DNA of 64,000 bases from Vespa crabro (GCF_910589235.1 NC_060957.1:8286162-8350161), one strand, 5' to 3'. Numbered from the stretch's first letter, positions 34,293-45,410 are shown. Program-made: numbers and translations. Notes: generated from the letters alone by a model not told the origin.

Positions 34293-35432
34293 AGCCAAGA
34301 CACCTTCGAGAAATCATCCTGTTGATTTTTTCTTTTTCTTCAACAAAACAAAAGAAGAGAAGATCCTGTATCTAGCTTTTCATTCGCGTAGGTGGAAAAT
34401 GTCTATTGTGATTGCGTGCCTCGTCATCACGTTTTGAAATGAGAAAGAGAGAGAGAGAGAGAGGGAGAGAGAGAGAGATACAAGACGAACAAAGTCGTAT
34501 TATTTCCTACGATTTATATTCTTAATATGCTGATTCTTAATGAATCATTCTTCGCGAGATTAGAATCATCAGATTAGATAATGCAAATGTGAAATGACAG
34601 TACAATGAAATTTATACGAATATTATACGTTGGAATTATATTTTTATTCGCTATAATTTTTTTTTTCCAAAATATTGAAAAATAAATTATATTAAAAATT
34701 GTGTTCCCTATTGAAGGAAAAAGCATCAGAGTATTTATGTATATCAATATTAAAAAGTCTCAAACAATGAGATTACAATCGATCATATTTTTTTCTTTTT
34801 ATTCTTGATTATATATGTTAATCTATACTTTCATATGTTAAATCACTCTAGTAATCGAAAAATAGATTAAAAAATACTTTTCGGATATATTATTCTTCTT
34901 TATTAACTGCAAACAATGAAATTTGCTTTATTTCGTGGATACCTTTCATTGATTTCTTCGTATACAATTTTAAACAGGTTAACGTCACTCGAACTCGGTT
35001 GTACTGGAGAAGATTAAATATTCATTTTATCCGCTCGGTTGCTTCTTCTCTCGATAGAAAAACTTTTTCATTAAATTAATATGAAAATCGAATTAGTGCT
35101 CGTAGGCGAGCTCGTTTTATCAAATTCGTTTTAATTATTTATTTGTATATTTTCCTTCTTTTTTTTTTCTTTTTCTCCCTTAAAGAATATATTCGCGTTT
35201 GTTCAATCCATCTTTTGACCATTATTAATTAGAAGAAATTTTTCGTGGGGAAAATTTTTTTAATAGATGGATTATCATTTAGATTTGTAAAAGTATTAAA
35301 ATTAATTCCTTGAGAAAGATTGATACCAATTATTTTTTTTTTTTTTATATCTAAATCTGATTACATATTGAAGGATCTTATAAATCTCATTTGTAATATA
35401 ATTATCCTATAGATTTTTTCTTTCAGTCGTTT

Positions 35433-35465
<33 letters not shown>

Positions 35466-35986
35466 TTAAAAATTCTTTGAAAAAGAAAAATTATTAATCT
35501 GGATACTTGCTGATTATGAAGGCCTATATTATGTGTATTGAAATGATACTCTAATACGTCAAGTAAATAATTTTTGTTAATTTAATTCATAAATATTATT
35601 CATAATCGTTTAATGAATTAAAGATTTCAATGAGAATAAATTAAAACAGAATGAATATAAGAAAAGACGGAGTAAATTATTTCATGCTTTTACGTACTGC
35701 ATATCCGATACGTTTATTTGTCTGTTCGATATTCATCAGATTTACGTCAATCTGATTTGTTCCTGAAGTTTTTCACATCCGTCAGATCGAATCGGTGCCA
35801 AGAATGCGAAAGAAAAAAAAGAAAAATGAAATACTGACTATCACAGTATGAATATTAAAATAATTTTATGCTAATATTTCGTCGATTGAGATATTCGATG
35901 CAAATATTCCAAAAAAAAGAAAAAAAGAAAATATAATTTACGTGCTTGAAAATTGAACAAACAATTATAAAGTATTTAAAAAAAAA

Positions 35987-36017
<31 letters not shown>

Positions 36018-36434
36018 TATATAAATCTTCGATTGTGTCAATTATTTCACATTATGACCAAAATCTATACGATATCTATCAAAAATAAAGAAATAATTAT
36101 ATAATCTTTTACTTCTTTATACATTTCTATTTTAAAGAAAAAATTTTATTAAGAATTTTATTCTATTCGAAAGTATTTCCCTATATTTATTACGTAGGTA
36201 TATTTAAATTATATATCTACTTTTTTTAAAAAATTGATTAATTAATTAAAAACCAGTTTCGAAAATAGAAATATTTCTTTAATCATTTCGAAATTCATTA
36301 TAATAAAATCTATATTTCGGAAGATCTATATCTCGGAAGAAAAAAAACAAAAAGAAAAGAAAGGAAAGAAAAGAAAAGAAAAAAAAAAGAAAAGATAAGG
36401 AATAAATAAACAATCGAGAATATTTTCGAAAGCA
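34293..36434. other. AT-rich spacer
   Basis: (GA)n 34441-34479, a T29 run at 35435-35463, (TA)n(CA)n at 35989-36023, A-rich purine tract 36338-36395. No gene signal. Confidence 0.65.
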
Positions 36435-36586
36435 TTAGCGAATCTTCTTGAATAATTTCAAATCTTGTACGAGGTTAACACTATCGATCGTGGTGTGTTT
36501 TGGAAAATCGAACCATCTTCTTAGCCAAGTATCAGCCCCGATGGCATAAACCGATAATACCAGGGCGTAATTTACAACGTAAGTAC
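36435..36586 (-). CDS. Candidate C-terminal exon fragment (unconfirmed)
   Basis: On the minus strand a (CT)n pyrimidine tract is followed by CTAATGTAACAAGACAAG and then an open frame of about 50 codons to TAA at 36437-36435. The translated part looks protein-like: a hydrophobic segment (YVVNYALVLSVYAIGA) is followed by a basic/aromatic stretch (TWLRRWFDFPKH) and a charged end. That would suit a membrane segment with a cytosolic tail. I recognise no family. The acceptor is 18 nt beyond the pyrimidine tract, which is poor. Confidence 0.22.
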
Positions 36587-36602
36587 CTTGTCTTGTTACA
36601 TT

Positions 36603-36605
36603 AGA

Positions 36606-36665
<60 letters not shown>

Positions 36666-36786
36666 CAGACTTGGTAAGGTTGTGTGTATTCTTGAAAGGA
36701 GCTTGATGTATAAGTAACAACACCTTCTGGCAATGTGTTTCACTTGTAAATAACTTAACCACAACGACGACGACGACGACGACGAC
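36603..36786. repeat. (GA)n and (ACG)8 repeats
   Basis: GA repeat 36603-36666. At 36763-36786 eight ACG units, a CpG-rich triplet repeat unusual in this window. Confidence 0.93.
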
Positions 36787-37045
36787 GTCGAGGACGTCGA
36801 GAATGGAACGTTTTACCAGATAATTTGCCAAGAAGAGAATCTAAAACCGATCATTTCTATATTCATTCGAGGATAACTCCATCTTTTTCTTGCGTGGGTA
36901 TCCTCGTAAATAATTATTTGATCCTTCTCTCATTTTTTGTTTTGTTTTTTATGTAGAAAAAGAAAAAAACGAAAAGAAGAAGAAGAATGAATGAATAAGT
37001 ACACGAGTATATTATACATATGTCCGGGTATATAAAATACAAGTA

Positions 37046-37420
37046 TATAAAATAATAAAAATTATTTTATATTATATGTTTGTACATCAATCTAACGAAA
37101 TGTTATATAACAGAATAGAATTTTCGAGGTAAATGTAAGTGCTATTAACTACGTAAATGTTTGTGTGTGTGTGTGTGTATGTGCGAGAGGACATAGTCTA
37201 GGTCATAATTTATGTTATAACGTTTATAGAATCGATCATAAGAATTAGTAAACATTCCTATTTGTTGTTTCCTTTGTCTTTATAACAGAGAAAAGGTCCT
37301 ATCTTCAGTTCGGTTTAAACTATCGTCTCATCAACACGTACATATATCATTTGTCTTTAAATATAAAAGTTATAGGTTTGTTCGATGGTATATATGTTTA
37401 ATAAATTTCGATAATATAGT
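37046..37420. repeat. Dispersed repeat family, copy A
   Basis: A 39-bp block (37046-37084) is identical to 44061-44099. Further shared blocks in the same order include GAGAGGACATAGTCTAGGTC, ATAAGAATTAGTAAACATTC, CTTCAGTTCG and AAATATAAAAGTTATAGG. A (GT)n insert at 37157-37178 separates blocks. No coding capacity seen. Could be a degenerate mobile element or a segmental duplication. Confidence 0.85.
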
Positions 37421-37504
37421 CGTTTTATTCATTTCTTGATGTATTTCGATAAATTCAGAAAAAATATTTTAAGTATAAATTGGAATAAATCCAAAGAAAA
37501 AGTT

Positions 37505-37770
37505 CGAAGCTTCAGTTCGTTTTGGATACTCGTTTCGTTAACGCGTATATAATTTATCGTCTACAAATATAAGAGTTGTAGAACTATTCGATGCGAGTAC
37601 GTGTGTATATTTGTGCGTGTACGTGTACGTATACGTGTATGTGTATGTGTATGTCTACGTGTATGTGTACGTGTATGTGTACGTGTACATATGTGTGTGT
37701 GTGTTTTTTTTATTATAAATTTCGATAATGCAGCCTTTCTATCAATTTCGTAAAGATTAATAAAATATAT
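37505..37770. repeat. Dispersed repeat family, partial tandem copy B
   Basis: Starting at CTTCAGTTCGTTTTGGATAC this matches the 3' half of copy A and copy C, including CAAATATAAGAGTTGTAG and ATAAATTTCGATAATGCAG. A (TACGTG)n-type array (37594-37705) is inserted. Confidence 0.7.
37594..37705. repeat. (GTGTAC/T)n hexamer-like array
   Basis: Variants of GTACGTGTAC and GTATGTGTAT repeat for about 110 bp, ending in (TG)n. Confidence 0.9.
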
Positions 37771-37959
37771 TAAAATATTAATCTTGTTTGACACATTATG
37801 GATATTAATTAATTTTGATTGAACAATGAAAAAAAAAACAAAATAGATGAAAGGGAAATAGTTAGTACAAAATTAATTATCCTGCGGCATTATAATGTGT
37901 AAATTGTTGATTGAATTTATAATTACCCATTGGTGTGTTTATAAGCGTGTGTGTATTAG

Positions 37960-38002
<43 letters not shown>

Positions 38003-38318
38003 AATTTACATATTTCGTTATAAATAATGCCAAATAATGCTAAGAAACGTACGACTGAAACGACGTAATCTTGTGTATAAGTTAATCTAATCTTAACAAG
38101 GGTTTAACTTTATCTTGGGGGATCCTTGTTAGGTACTTTTCTTAAATGAAAATAGGAAGGAGAATGTGAGATGAGTGGTACGTCAGTACACGTGCATTAA
38201 ATTCCGTCTCGTTTTAATAAACTCATATGAGCACGTTACAAATTGTATCACCGATATTTTGACGAAATTAGTCTTAAACCATTGAACGTGTTAAGCATGT
38301 TTTATTAACATTAGTTAT

Positions 38319-38360
<42 letters not shown>
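37771..38360. other. AT-rich spacer
   Basis: (GA)n at 37968-37999 and (TA)n at 38321-38362. The unique stretch 38040-38300 has no recognised feature. Confidence 0.6.
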
Positions 38361-38367
<7 letters not shown>

Positions 38368-38640
38368 AGATTCGTTAGAAATTAAATTAAATATGTATTT
38401 TGTATACTGATTTTGTGATAAAAAATTTAAATCATAAATTTGAATCTGTCGATATCGATAGTTTTATTAAAAATTAAATTATATATTTATGATTATTCTA
38501 AAGAAAAAAAAAAAAAATTGTATTCTAAATTTCCAAAATTCATCGATATATCGATAAATTATGTTAGAAATTAAATGAAATATTTATAATGAAAAGGATT
38601 TTCAAATTCTAAAAGTCAATCGTTTTGAACAGTTGTTGAA
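38361..38640. repeat. Diverged tandem repeat, three units of about 92-96 bp
   Basis: Units start TATCGATAG (38361), TATCGATAG (38453) and TATCGATAA (38549). Each continues with AAATTAAATTAAATATGTAT, AAATTAAATTATATATTTAT or AAATTAAATGAAATATTTAT, then an AT-rich tail with AAATTTGAAT/TAAATTTCC. Confidence 0.75.
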
Positions 38641-38684
38641 AAGTGCAACTTAATTTTCACAACCCGATAAAACTCGATTGGTAG

Positions 38685-38844
38685 AAGAGGAAAGTTCTTT
38701 TTTACGATGTTATGACGTCGATAATTGCATTGCAAATGAAAGTTACTTTGGAAGATCCAAGCTCTTTGGTGAAACGACACCTTCTTCAAGGACGACTCCT
38801 TGAAACTTTAGAAGAAACAAACTTCAAAGCAATTTCTTTCACTG
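38685..38844 (+). CDS. Candidate exon 1 of a two-exon gene (unconfirmed)
   Basis: An open frame follows TAG at 38682-38684 (possible acceptor AG) and has ATG at 38712 and 38736. It runs to a CTG|GTAAGA donor at 38845. From the first ATG it gives 44 codons plus one base, with charged, mixed sequence such as SLVKRHLLQGRLLETLEETN. If initiation is at 38712 there is no recognisable promoter. Joined to the segment at 38948 it yields 68 residues. The family is unknown to me, small enough that chance cannot be excluded. Confidence 0.33.
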
Positions 38845-38947
38845 GTAAGAATAACGTCTCTTTCTCATTCCTCTTCTTCCTTCTTTTTTCTTCCTTTTAT
38901 TTTATTTATTTTCTTCTTTTTTTTTTTGTTTTTTTCTTTTTTTGTAG
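38845..38947 (+). other. Candidate 103-nt GT-AG intron
   Basis: Starts GTAAGAATAACG, has a continuous pyrimidine tract and ends TTTTTTTGTAG. Size and structure are typical of short insect introns. Reading straight through gives a Phe-rich tail and a stop, whereas splicing gives a polar C-terminus. Confidence 0.38.
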
Positions 38948-39021
38948 ACCGCGAAGATAATAAGACACTTTTCTCTCTTATGCAATCACTGTCGCAAGAA
39001 AAACGCATTAGTTCGCCATAA
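38948..39021 (+). CDS. Candidate exon 2 with stop codon (unconfirmed)
   Basis: Joined in phase 1 to the upstream exon, the split codon becomes GAC (Asp) and the frame continues for 23 further codons (REDNKTLFSLMQSLSQEKRI) to TAA at 39019-39021. Unspliced, the ORF would instead end at 38960. No poly(A) signal was identified. Confidence 0.32.
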
Positions 39022-39460
39022 CTTTTGATGGAAATAAATTTTTCAATTCTCTTTCAAGTTCTTTATAATTCACCAACTTATCTAAATGTTTGCTTATGTG
39101 TGTCGATATAAATCGATATAAAGTTTTTCAAACTATAACAAGAATTTGATTAAAGTAAATCTAATTAAATTTTACATAAACAGACATTTTGAGTTGCGTA
39201 TGATTCAAGGTTAAATTGAACCTGTTTGGTATTTTTTAATAAAGACTACATAGTACAAGTTCAAAATAGTACAAGCTAAATGTGCAAAGTTTAAAAATCT
39301 CAACATTCATTGACGTGAAGTTTGAAATTTCGGAAAGTCTGAAAGAAAGAGGAAAGGGAAGGGATAGAGATAGAGATAAAGAAAGGGGGATAGAGAGACA
39401 AAGAGAGAAATATTCATGGTCGATTTACGTTCAGAGGTATTAAATGTTTTTTTCGGATGA
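39022..39460. other. AT-rich spacer
   Basis: Unique AT-rich sequence and a short GA-rich stretch near 39350-39410. Nothing recognised. Confidence 0.6.
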
Positions 39461-39650
39461 ACTATTCTTTCACAGGTATCTTCTCTCTTACGTCACGTGA
39501 TCAGTCCAATGAATGGCCGCAAGCGACATGAGCAATGCAATTAAGGATCCATCGAGCCGCGGCCAATATTCCTCCTCGATCAACGCATACATATCGAGTT
39601 ACTATGATTTACAAGGATCCCTGAGCATATCCTTTGATATCGTTCGTGAA
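39461..39650. other. Low-repeat island with CRE/E-box words
   Basis: Begins with an acceptor-like ACTATTCTTTCACAG directly followed by GTATCT (39475). Then TTACGTCACGTGATCAG joins a CRE-like and a CACGTG word. CCAAT and GGCCAAT, ATGGCCGC and CAATGCAATTAAGG follow. The density of distinct words suggests an enhancer or promoter-like element. Confidence 0.28.
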
Positions 39651-40319
39651 TTTTTTATGATCTTTTTAACGGTTCCATAATCAAACATTGGTCACTTCAT
39701 TTGAATAAATGATCCATCTACGTGAATCTAAATGGCTAGAAACGAGCCTTCTTTTTTTCAGTTTGAAACAATTCGATATCGTGAAACAACTTTGAAAATA
39801 TTTTAAAAACATGATAAACGTCATATAGATAGATCGAAGGATTCTATTTTTTTTTTTACTTATCTATTAATTATTACAGCTAAATACTCAAATCGATTTT
39901 CATTTAATTACGTACGATTATTTAGAATAGATAAATGAAAAAGAAAAACATTTTATTAGAAAAATATTTCAATTCGTCCAATGAAAATCTGCAATAACTT
40001 TAATAATTTCGGTAAAAAATGGAACAGATATTTGTACTTGTGTGGTCGATTTAAATAAAATATTTTATTTCTAAATCAAATTTTCTTTTTTTTTTCTCTC
40101 TTTTTTATCTTGTTCAATTTTAAGAGCAACTTTTTTTGTTAGCGAAGAGATCAGAGATTTTAACGATAAATATTATTTTCGTTAACAAAAAATAATTTTT
40201 GTTTTTGACGAAATAAGCGTGCTCGTAAGAAATTTTGATGGGGCAGAAGAGAAATGAGAGGGTGAGAAAACGACAATGAAAATAACGCATCTCATCGAGT
40301 GAATCCCACGTTAATACCA
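39651..40319. other. AT-rich spacer
   Basis: Unique AT-rich sequence and poly-T. No feature recognised. Confidence 0.6.
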
Positions 40320-40540
40320 TTGAACAAGGGACCTTGGCGTCTCGTCAATACTGTCGTGGTGTTTACCGAGCCAATAAAGACCGAGGAACAATGCACGCTA
40401 CAGTAAATATCCATGCCGTTCCCCCGTTACGCAAATGCATCCCTGCCAAACTACTATTACTACTATACGAGCTATTAATGGTTTCGCTTGCGGCTAGATT
40501 CCTCTTATTCAGCCACTGGTGAACCTGGTTCAATGGTTAG
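40320..40540. other. Low-repeat island, candidate regulatory element
   Basis: Contains GCCAATAAAGACC, TTACGCAAATGCATCC (octamer-like), GAGCTATTAATGGTTTCGC and GGTTCAATGGTTAG. A 62-codon plus frame is open but unremarkable. Followed by (TA)n at 40554-40628. Confidence 0.25.
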
Positions 40541-40553
40541 TTAGCTATCTAGC

Positions 40554-40559
40554 ATATAC

Positions 40560-40615
<56 letters not shown>

Positions 40616-40628
40616 TATATATATATAT
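40554..40628. repeat. (TA)n microsatellite
   Basis: Interrupted TA repeat. Confidence 0.94.
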
Positions 40629-41117
40629 CGTATACGAAACTTCCTATCTCCCGTGAATCGGAGCGTAAAAAAATAATGAAGGAAATGGTGTAATCAACGG
40701 AACGCGTTAGAAGACCGTAAAAATGTAGAGTTTCGCGTTGCCTTTAGTTTACCTTGTACTGTCAGGACGAGATAGAAGAAAAAGAGTTGATAAATTCGAT
40801 TCGCAAGTTGCTTTCGACGTTTTTCTTGATAGGATCGAATGAAATAGCAAGACGAGACTTTATTCTCTCTCTCTCTCTCTCTTTCTCTCCTCCTTTTTTC
40901 TTTCTTTTTATCTTTTTCTCTTTATCTTTTTTACTATCGACAATCGCGTTAGTTCAGCGGAAAAGCAGATATCGTATATACATATAGAAATACACACTTA
41001 TACACGTTTATATAAAAACGTTCGTCGTATAGATGTTTCGATTGGTAGATGGAAGAAGAGATAGATAAAAATACAGATAGATAGATAGAAATACAGATAG
41101 AGAGCAGCTTTTCGTAA

Positions 41118-41151
<34 letters not shown>

Positions 41152-41818
41152 ATTCTGTTACTTTCGTACTTCAAGGTTCATTCCTTTCGACGTATCATTA
41201 TTCGTTGCCGTTTTTTCATTAGAATATGAGCTCAATGGAAGAAGTGTGGAAACAGAGAAAAAGACAGAAAGGGAGGGGAGAGAAGGAGGGGAAGAAGGGG
41301 TAGAGAGTTCGAAATATTAGCGAGTAAGAAAAGATCGATATATTGAAAATAAAATAATAATGAGCTAGTATTAAAAGAATGGTGAGTAGAATAATTATTA
41401 ATGAGGAAAGGAAAAGAAGATTCTTGATTGATTGACGAGACAAAGAGGATGATAGAGGATTTTGGTTTATACGGGATGAATTATTAATTTATTTTTAAAG
41501 ATTTATTCGCGTACTCGTCGATCTTCATTTTTTTTTCTTTTTCTTTCCTTTTTCTCTTTTTTTACTTGTCTATTGTTTTTCTTTTCTTCTTTTTTTTCCT
41601 CTTAAACTCGATTGCATGCCGAAAAACATTTTCAATCCTTTTTAATAATATTAACAAATCACTTTGGATGACGAAGGATTAAAAGAATAAAGGATAGAGA
41701 TAGATATGAGAGTATTCGAAATATGTCCGATAATATATCGTGCATTACTACTGAAATCGAGAAAATCAAATAAATTTGATATTACGATAAAGACCACAGT
41801 GATAGAAATTGTGAAAAA
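40629..41818. other. Spacer
   Basis: (CT)n at 40863-40885 and 41121-41148, GATA-type units near 41060-41100, poly-T 41528-41600. No gene called. Confidence 0.6.
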
Positions 41819-42190
41819 AATAATTATCGTGGTAGGTGGATCGAGCTAGTTTTGGCGAGAAATGATAAATCGTTTATAATTACGGATACCACGATAAATC
41901 ACGATAATTATCTACTAACGAGGGTGGATCGGTTTTCAAGGGAATAATCGATAAGGCTTCGTCGTCGTGATCACTGTTATTAATTATACGTAGAAAGGGA
42001 AAAAAGATAAACGCATATCGTTGGCCGAGTTAATGCACGTCATCTGCATCAACGTGGACATCTAATCATCGAATAATTTTACGACATGTCGTTAATAATG
42101 CTTCACGTTATAATAATCAATAATGGTCTCGTTACGTGGTGATAAGCCACCGTGGAAATGCGATTGGTTTGTGTTTGGGTTATCATTTGA
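41819..42190. other. Candidate enhancer-like island with inverted repeats
   Basis: TTATCGTGGTA (41824-41834) is inverted as TACCACGATAA (41887-41897). TAATTATCGTG (41821-41831) is inverted as CACGATAATTA (41900-41910). Homeodomain-like TTTATAATTACGG, GATA words (TCGATAAGGC, GGTGATAAGCC), TTACGTGG and CCACCGTGG follow. No simple repeat interrupts the stretch. The inverted blocks could form alternative stems or be paired binding sites. Confidence 0.32.
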
Positions 42191-42334
42191 TAATATGAGA
42201 GAAAGAGAGTGAAAGAGCTACGATAAAACAAAAAAATAATAAAAAAATAAAAAATCGATTAAACCGAGGAGAACGTATGAAAGTTCGTTTCTTACTTGTC
42301 TGTTAATTAACATAATTAACAATCTCTAAATTAA

Positions 42335-42630
42335 CAATAGTTGTGCATATCTCAGAATAATTTCAAGTTGCGCTCTTGGGATGCTCTCCTACACTCCAGG
42401 CACTTTGAACAGCTGTCATTTATACAGAATGAATAATTTCCGAAGGAAATATTGTATATTCTTTGAAGTCTCGGCAATAATAATCGGTAGATTTGAAAGT
42501 GCATTTTTAATTTTGTCATTATAAAAAACAAAAAAAAGTTCATGAATTAAAAATTCTTTTAATTGAGCTCAAAATTGGGTCCGGGGGGAGGGGATGTCGT
42601 CCTACACCCCACGTGCATATTTAGGGTTAA
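42335..42630. other. TTAA-bounded segment with internal direct repeats
   Basis: TTAA occurs at 42331-42334 and 42627-42630. Inside, GTGCATAT occurs near both ends (about 42343 and 42614), and GGGATGCTCTCCTACACTCC (42379) is echoed by GGGATGTCGTCCTACACCCC (about 42591). The right end reads TTTAGGGTTAA. The G-rich run GGGGGGAGGGG sits at 42584-42594. Unlike its surroundings, it may be a remnant insertion, but the ends are not inverted repeats. Confidence 0.25.
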
Positions 42631-43445
42631 AAAAGTCGCAGACGTATTCAGCGTGTTTGTCCTTGCATTTGAATCCTTTGCATGACATAATCAAAATATA
42701 CAATATAATGTATTTTGTAATACAAAATTTCCATAGACGTCATCACTATAGAGCGACATTTATAATATAAAGTAGAATTAAACGTTACTTCAAAATGATA
42801 CGATAAATCTTCTCTCTTTTTGTATTTTTTTTTTTTTATTTGAAAAAAAAATAACATTTTTTTTCTTTTAATATTTGCTAATATTAGCACAGTTATTGAT
42901 ATATAGCACAGTTAATATAGCACAGTTGTTGATAGATTATATTTAAAAAAAAGAATTGACCGAGAGCGCAAAGGTTCAATGTTCTTTGAAAATTCGTGCG
43001 ATGTTGACATAATAACATTATATTTTTTGTAAAGTTTAAAGATCATTTACGCTTTGTTATTTTTCTTTAAAATCAATAATTTGATTGGACAATTTAACGA
43101 ATCTTTTTCGTACAATGCTGAAGTGTTTCTAATAGATCGTTGTTAATATTAATTGTTTTTTTTTTTTTATTTTTCATTTATTTATTTATTTTTTTTATTT
43201 TGTTATTACAATGCAATTTATGGAGTAGATCGATTGAAAGCTAATGTTTTTCTTTGGAAAAGAAATACATTTTTCTATATTATCATGCTGACGAAATGCC
43301 ATGTGTTATTTTCATTATAGAAAAGTATTCATTTTTGGAACACGTACGAAACGTTCGCAAGAGGGAAATTTCTCGTGCTTATTTAGTAAGCAAAAGCGAT
43401 GGAATATATAGTTAATAAAACGATGGAAGCAAGGGAGAACGTTAT
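42631..43445. other. AT-rich spacer
   Basis: Includes three close copies of TAGCACAGTT (42895, 42904 and 42917 region) in a 17-23 bp tandem arrangement. The rest is unremarkable. Confidence 0.55.
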
Positions 43446-43472
43446 ATACATATATATATATATATGTATATA

Positions 43473-43515
<43 letters not shown>

Positions 43516-43545
43516 GTATATATGTATATATGTGTGTGTGTGTAT
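43446..43545. repeat. (TA)n/(TG)n compound microsatellite
   Basis: Alternating TA and TG blocks. Confidence 0.94.
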
Positions 43546-43860
43546 ATCCTTAAGAAGATCGTATTTCGTTCTTGGCAACAGCACCAACATGTATTTCTCT
43601 GTCGTCGACACAATCGTCGATCAAAGTTCCTATTTCACGATACACGATGGCAAGACGTCGAGGCGACAATGATTCCTATTACTCCCAACCTCTCGGAAGA
43701 GAAAGTTTAACTCGGCTATTCTTTTCGTAACTCCTCGCGGAATATGCGAACTATGAAACGAGTCCAAACACATGACGAGTTTCCATCTGCAAGATGTTTT
43801 CCAACTTAAAGTAAGTAGATATCTGAATTGAAGAAATGATATCACCTGATATATTTTATA
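43546..43860. other. CpG-rich unique segment, coding-like in places
   Basis: A plus frame ending TGA at 43670 reads NSTNMYFSVVDTIVDQSSYF with many C-ending codons but starts inside the microsatellite. A minus frame (43630-43845) follows an acceptor-like TTTCTTCAATTCAG. Another plus frame is also open to 43710. GTAAGT at 43811 is an isolated donor. With several frames open I cannot assign coding. Confidence 0.17.
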
Positions 43861-44060
43861 GAAAAAGTTTATATGAACGAATGAAAATGTTTCTTAAGAG
43901 AGTTACTACGGTATCCTTCTTTTTTTTTTGTTTTTTTCTATTTGATTTTTTTTTAATTTTTCTTTTTTATACACATAATTTTTTCTAAATAGTAAAAAAT
44001 ATTTTTATAGAAGATAATATCGAATTAATACAATTTGTTATTTTGTACTATTTTATATCT

Positions 44061-44440
44061 TATAAAATAATAAAAATTATTTTATATTATATGTTTGTAT
44101 TTTGATATAACAAAATGTTAAATTTTTGCAGATAAACGTATGAGAGCTATTAATTGCGTAAATATGTATGTACGTGTACGTGTGAGAGAGGACATAGTCT
44201 AGATCATAAACTACGTCATAGAATCGTCATAGAAACTTTTATAGAATCGTCATGGATACATTTATATTATAGAATCGTTTATAAGAATTAGTAAACATTC
44301 CTATTTATTATTTCTCTTGCTCTTATAACAGAGAAAAAATTGATTAAACCTTCAGTTCGTTTTAAACTCTTGTCTCGTTAACACAAATATTATTTATCGT
44401 CTTGAAATATAAAAGTTATAGGATTGTATGATGGAATACA
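44061..44440. repeat. Dispersed repeat family, copy C
   Basis: Same orientation as copy A, 7 kb away. It shares the identical 39-mer (44061-44099) and the ordered blocks listed for copy A. It lacks the (GT)n expansion but has a local triplication of ATAGAATCGTCAT/ATAGAATCGTTTA (44218-44280). Confidence 0.85.
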
Positions 44441-45304
44441 AATTTCATATTATTTCAATTATATATTAAAATTTTTATATTATTTGTTAATCTTTTTTTG
44501 TTGTAAATAGCCCAATAGATTTCCATGAAATGGGATAATTCCATCGATTTTAGATACGAGAAATCGATTTAGCTGGATTTCGATTTTCGAAAAAACTCAT
44601 TTAGAGAGGTTAAATAAAATCTGATAAAATATAAATGTTTTTATCATTATATGAATATGGAAAAGCTAATATACTTAATTCCTCCTCTATTCGTTTTTAC
44701 ATGTAATAAAATAATAATTAGATACAATTTACAAATATATAAAACTTACAAATTATACAAATGTATTCATAAGTAAAAAAGATGGCGCGGTTGACTTACA
44801 ATTAGTATTACAATTTTTGAAAGTAAAGTAACAAAAATATAACTTCTTTATACTCTTGGTCATCATTTATCTTATTTAGTGATGTTCTATCTACATTTTC
44901 TATTTTCGAATTATTCTCAAAAATAGGTGACATAATCAAAAATAATTTTATAAAATATTTCGAGTTCAAGATATCTACATTAAAAGGTATAATGTATAAA
45001 AAGAAGCATATATAGTTGCTAATCCTTTCTCTTTCTCTTTCTCTCTCTCTCTGTCTCTCTCTTTCTCTTTCTCATGAACATTAGCATAAAATAATTATAG
45101 ATATATATTATATATATTTACGTATGCATTCAAGCAACTACCACAAACAAGAGGAGAATCCTGCAATTTGATCGAACTTTGTGTTGGCGACACGTTCGCA
45201 GAGGGATGAAAGGGGTTGAGGCGGGGGTGGTTAGGTAGGAGTGGGAGTGAGTTTGGGTTTGACCGAAAGGGAGAGATACAGAGAGACACGTATCTCTACT
45301 GTAT
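44441..45304. other. AT-rich spacer
   Basis: Unique AT-rich sequence, short (CT)n at 45025-45075, G-rich unique patch at 45200-45265. No gene called. Confidence 0.55.
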
Positions 45305-45310
45305 CCGATG

Positions 45311-45350
<40 letters not shown>

Positions 45351-45356
45351 GAGAGG

Positions 45357-45410
<54 letters not shown>

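Noticed and set aside
36579..36584. Plus-strand GTAAGT donor at the edge of the minus-strand frame
   Set aside because: The upstream acceptor candidate (ATCTTCTTAG) is weak and the interval is better explained as part of the minus-strand frame.
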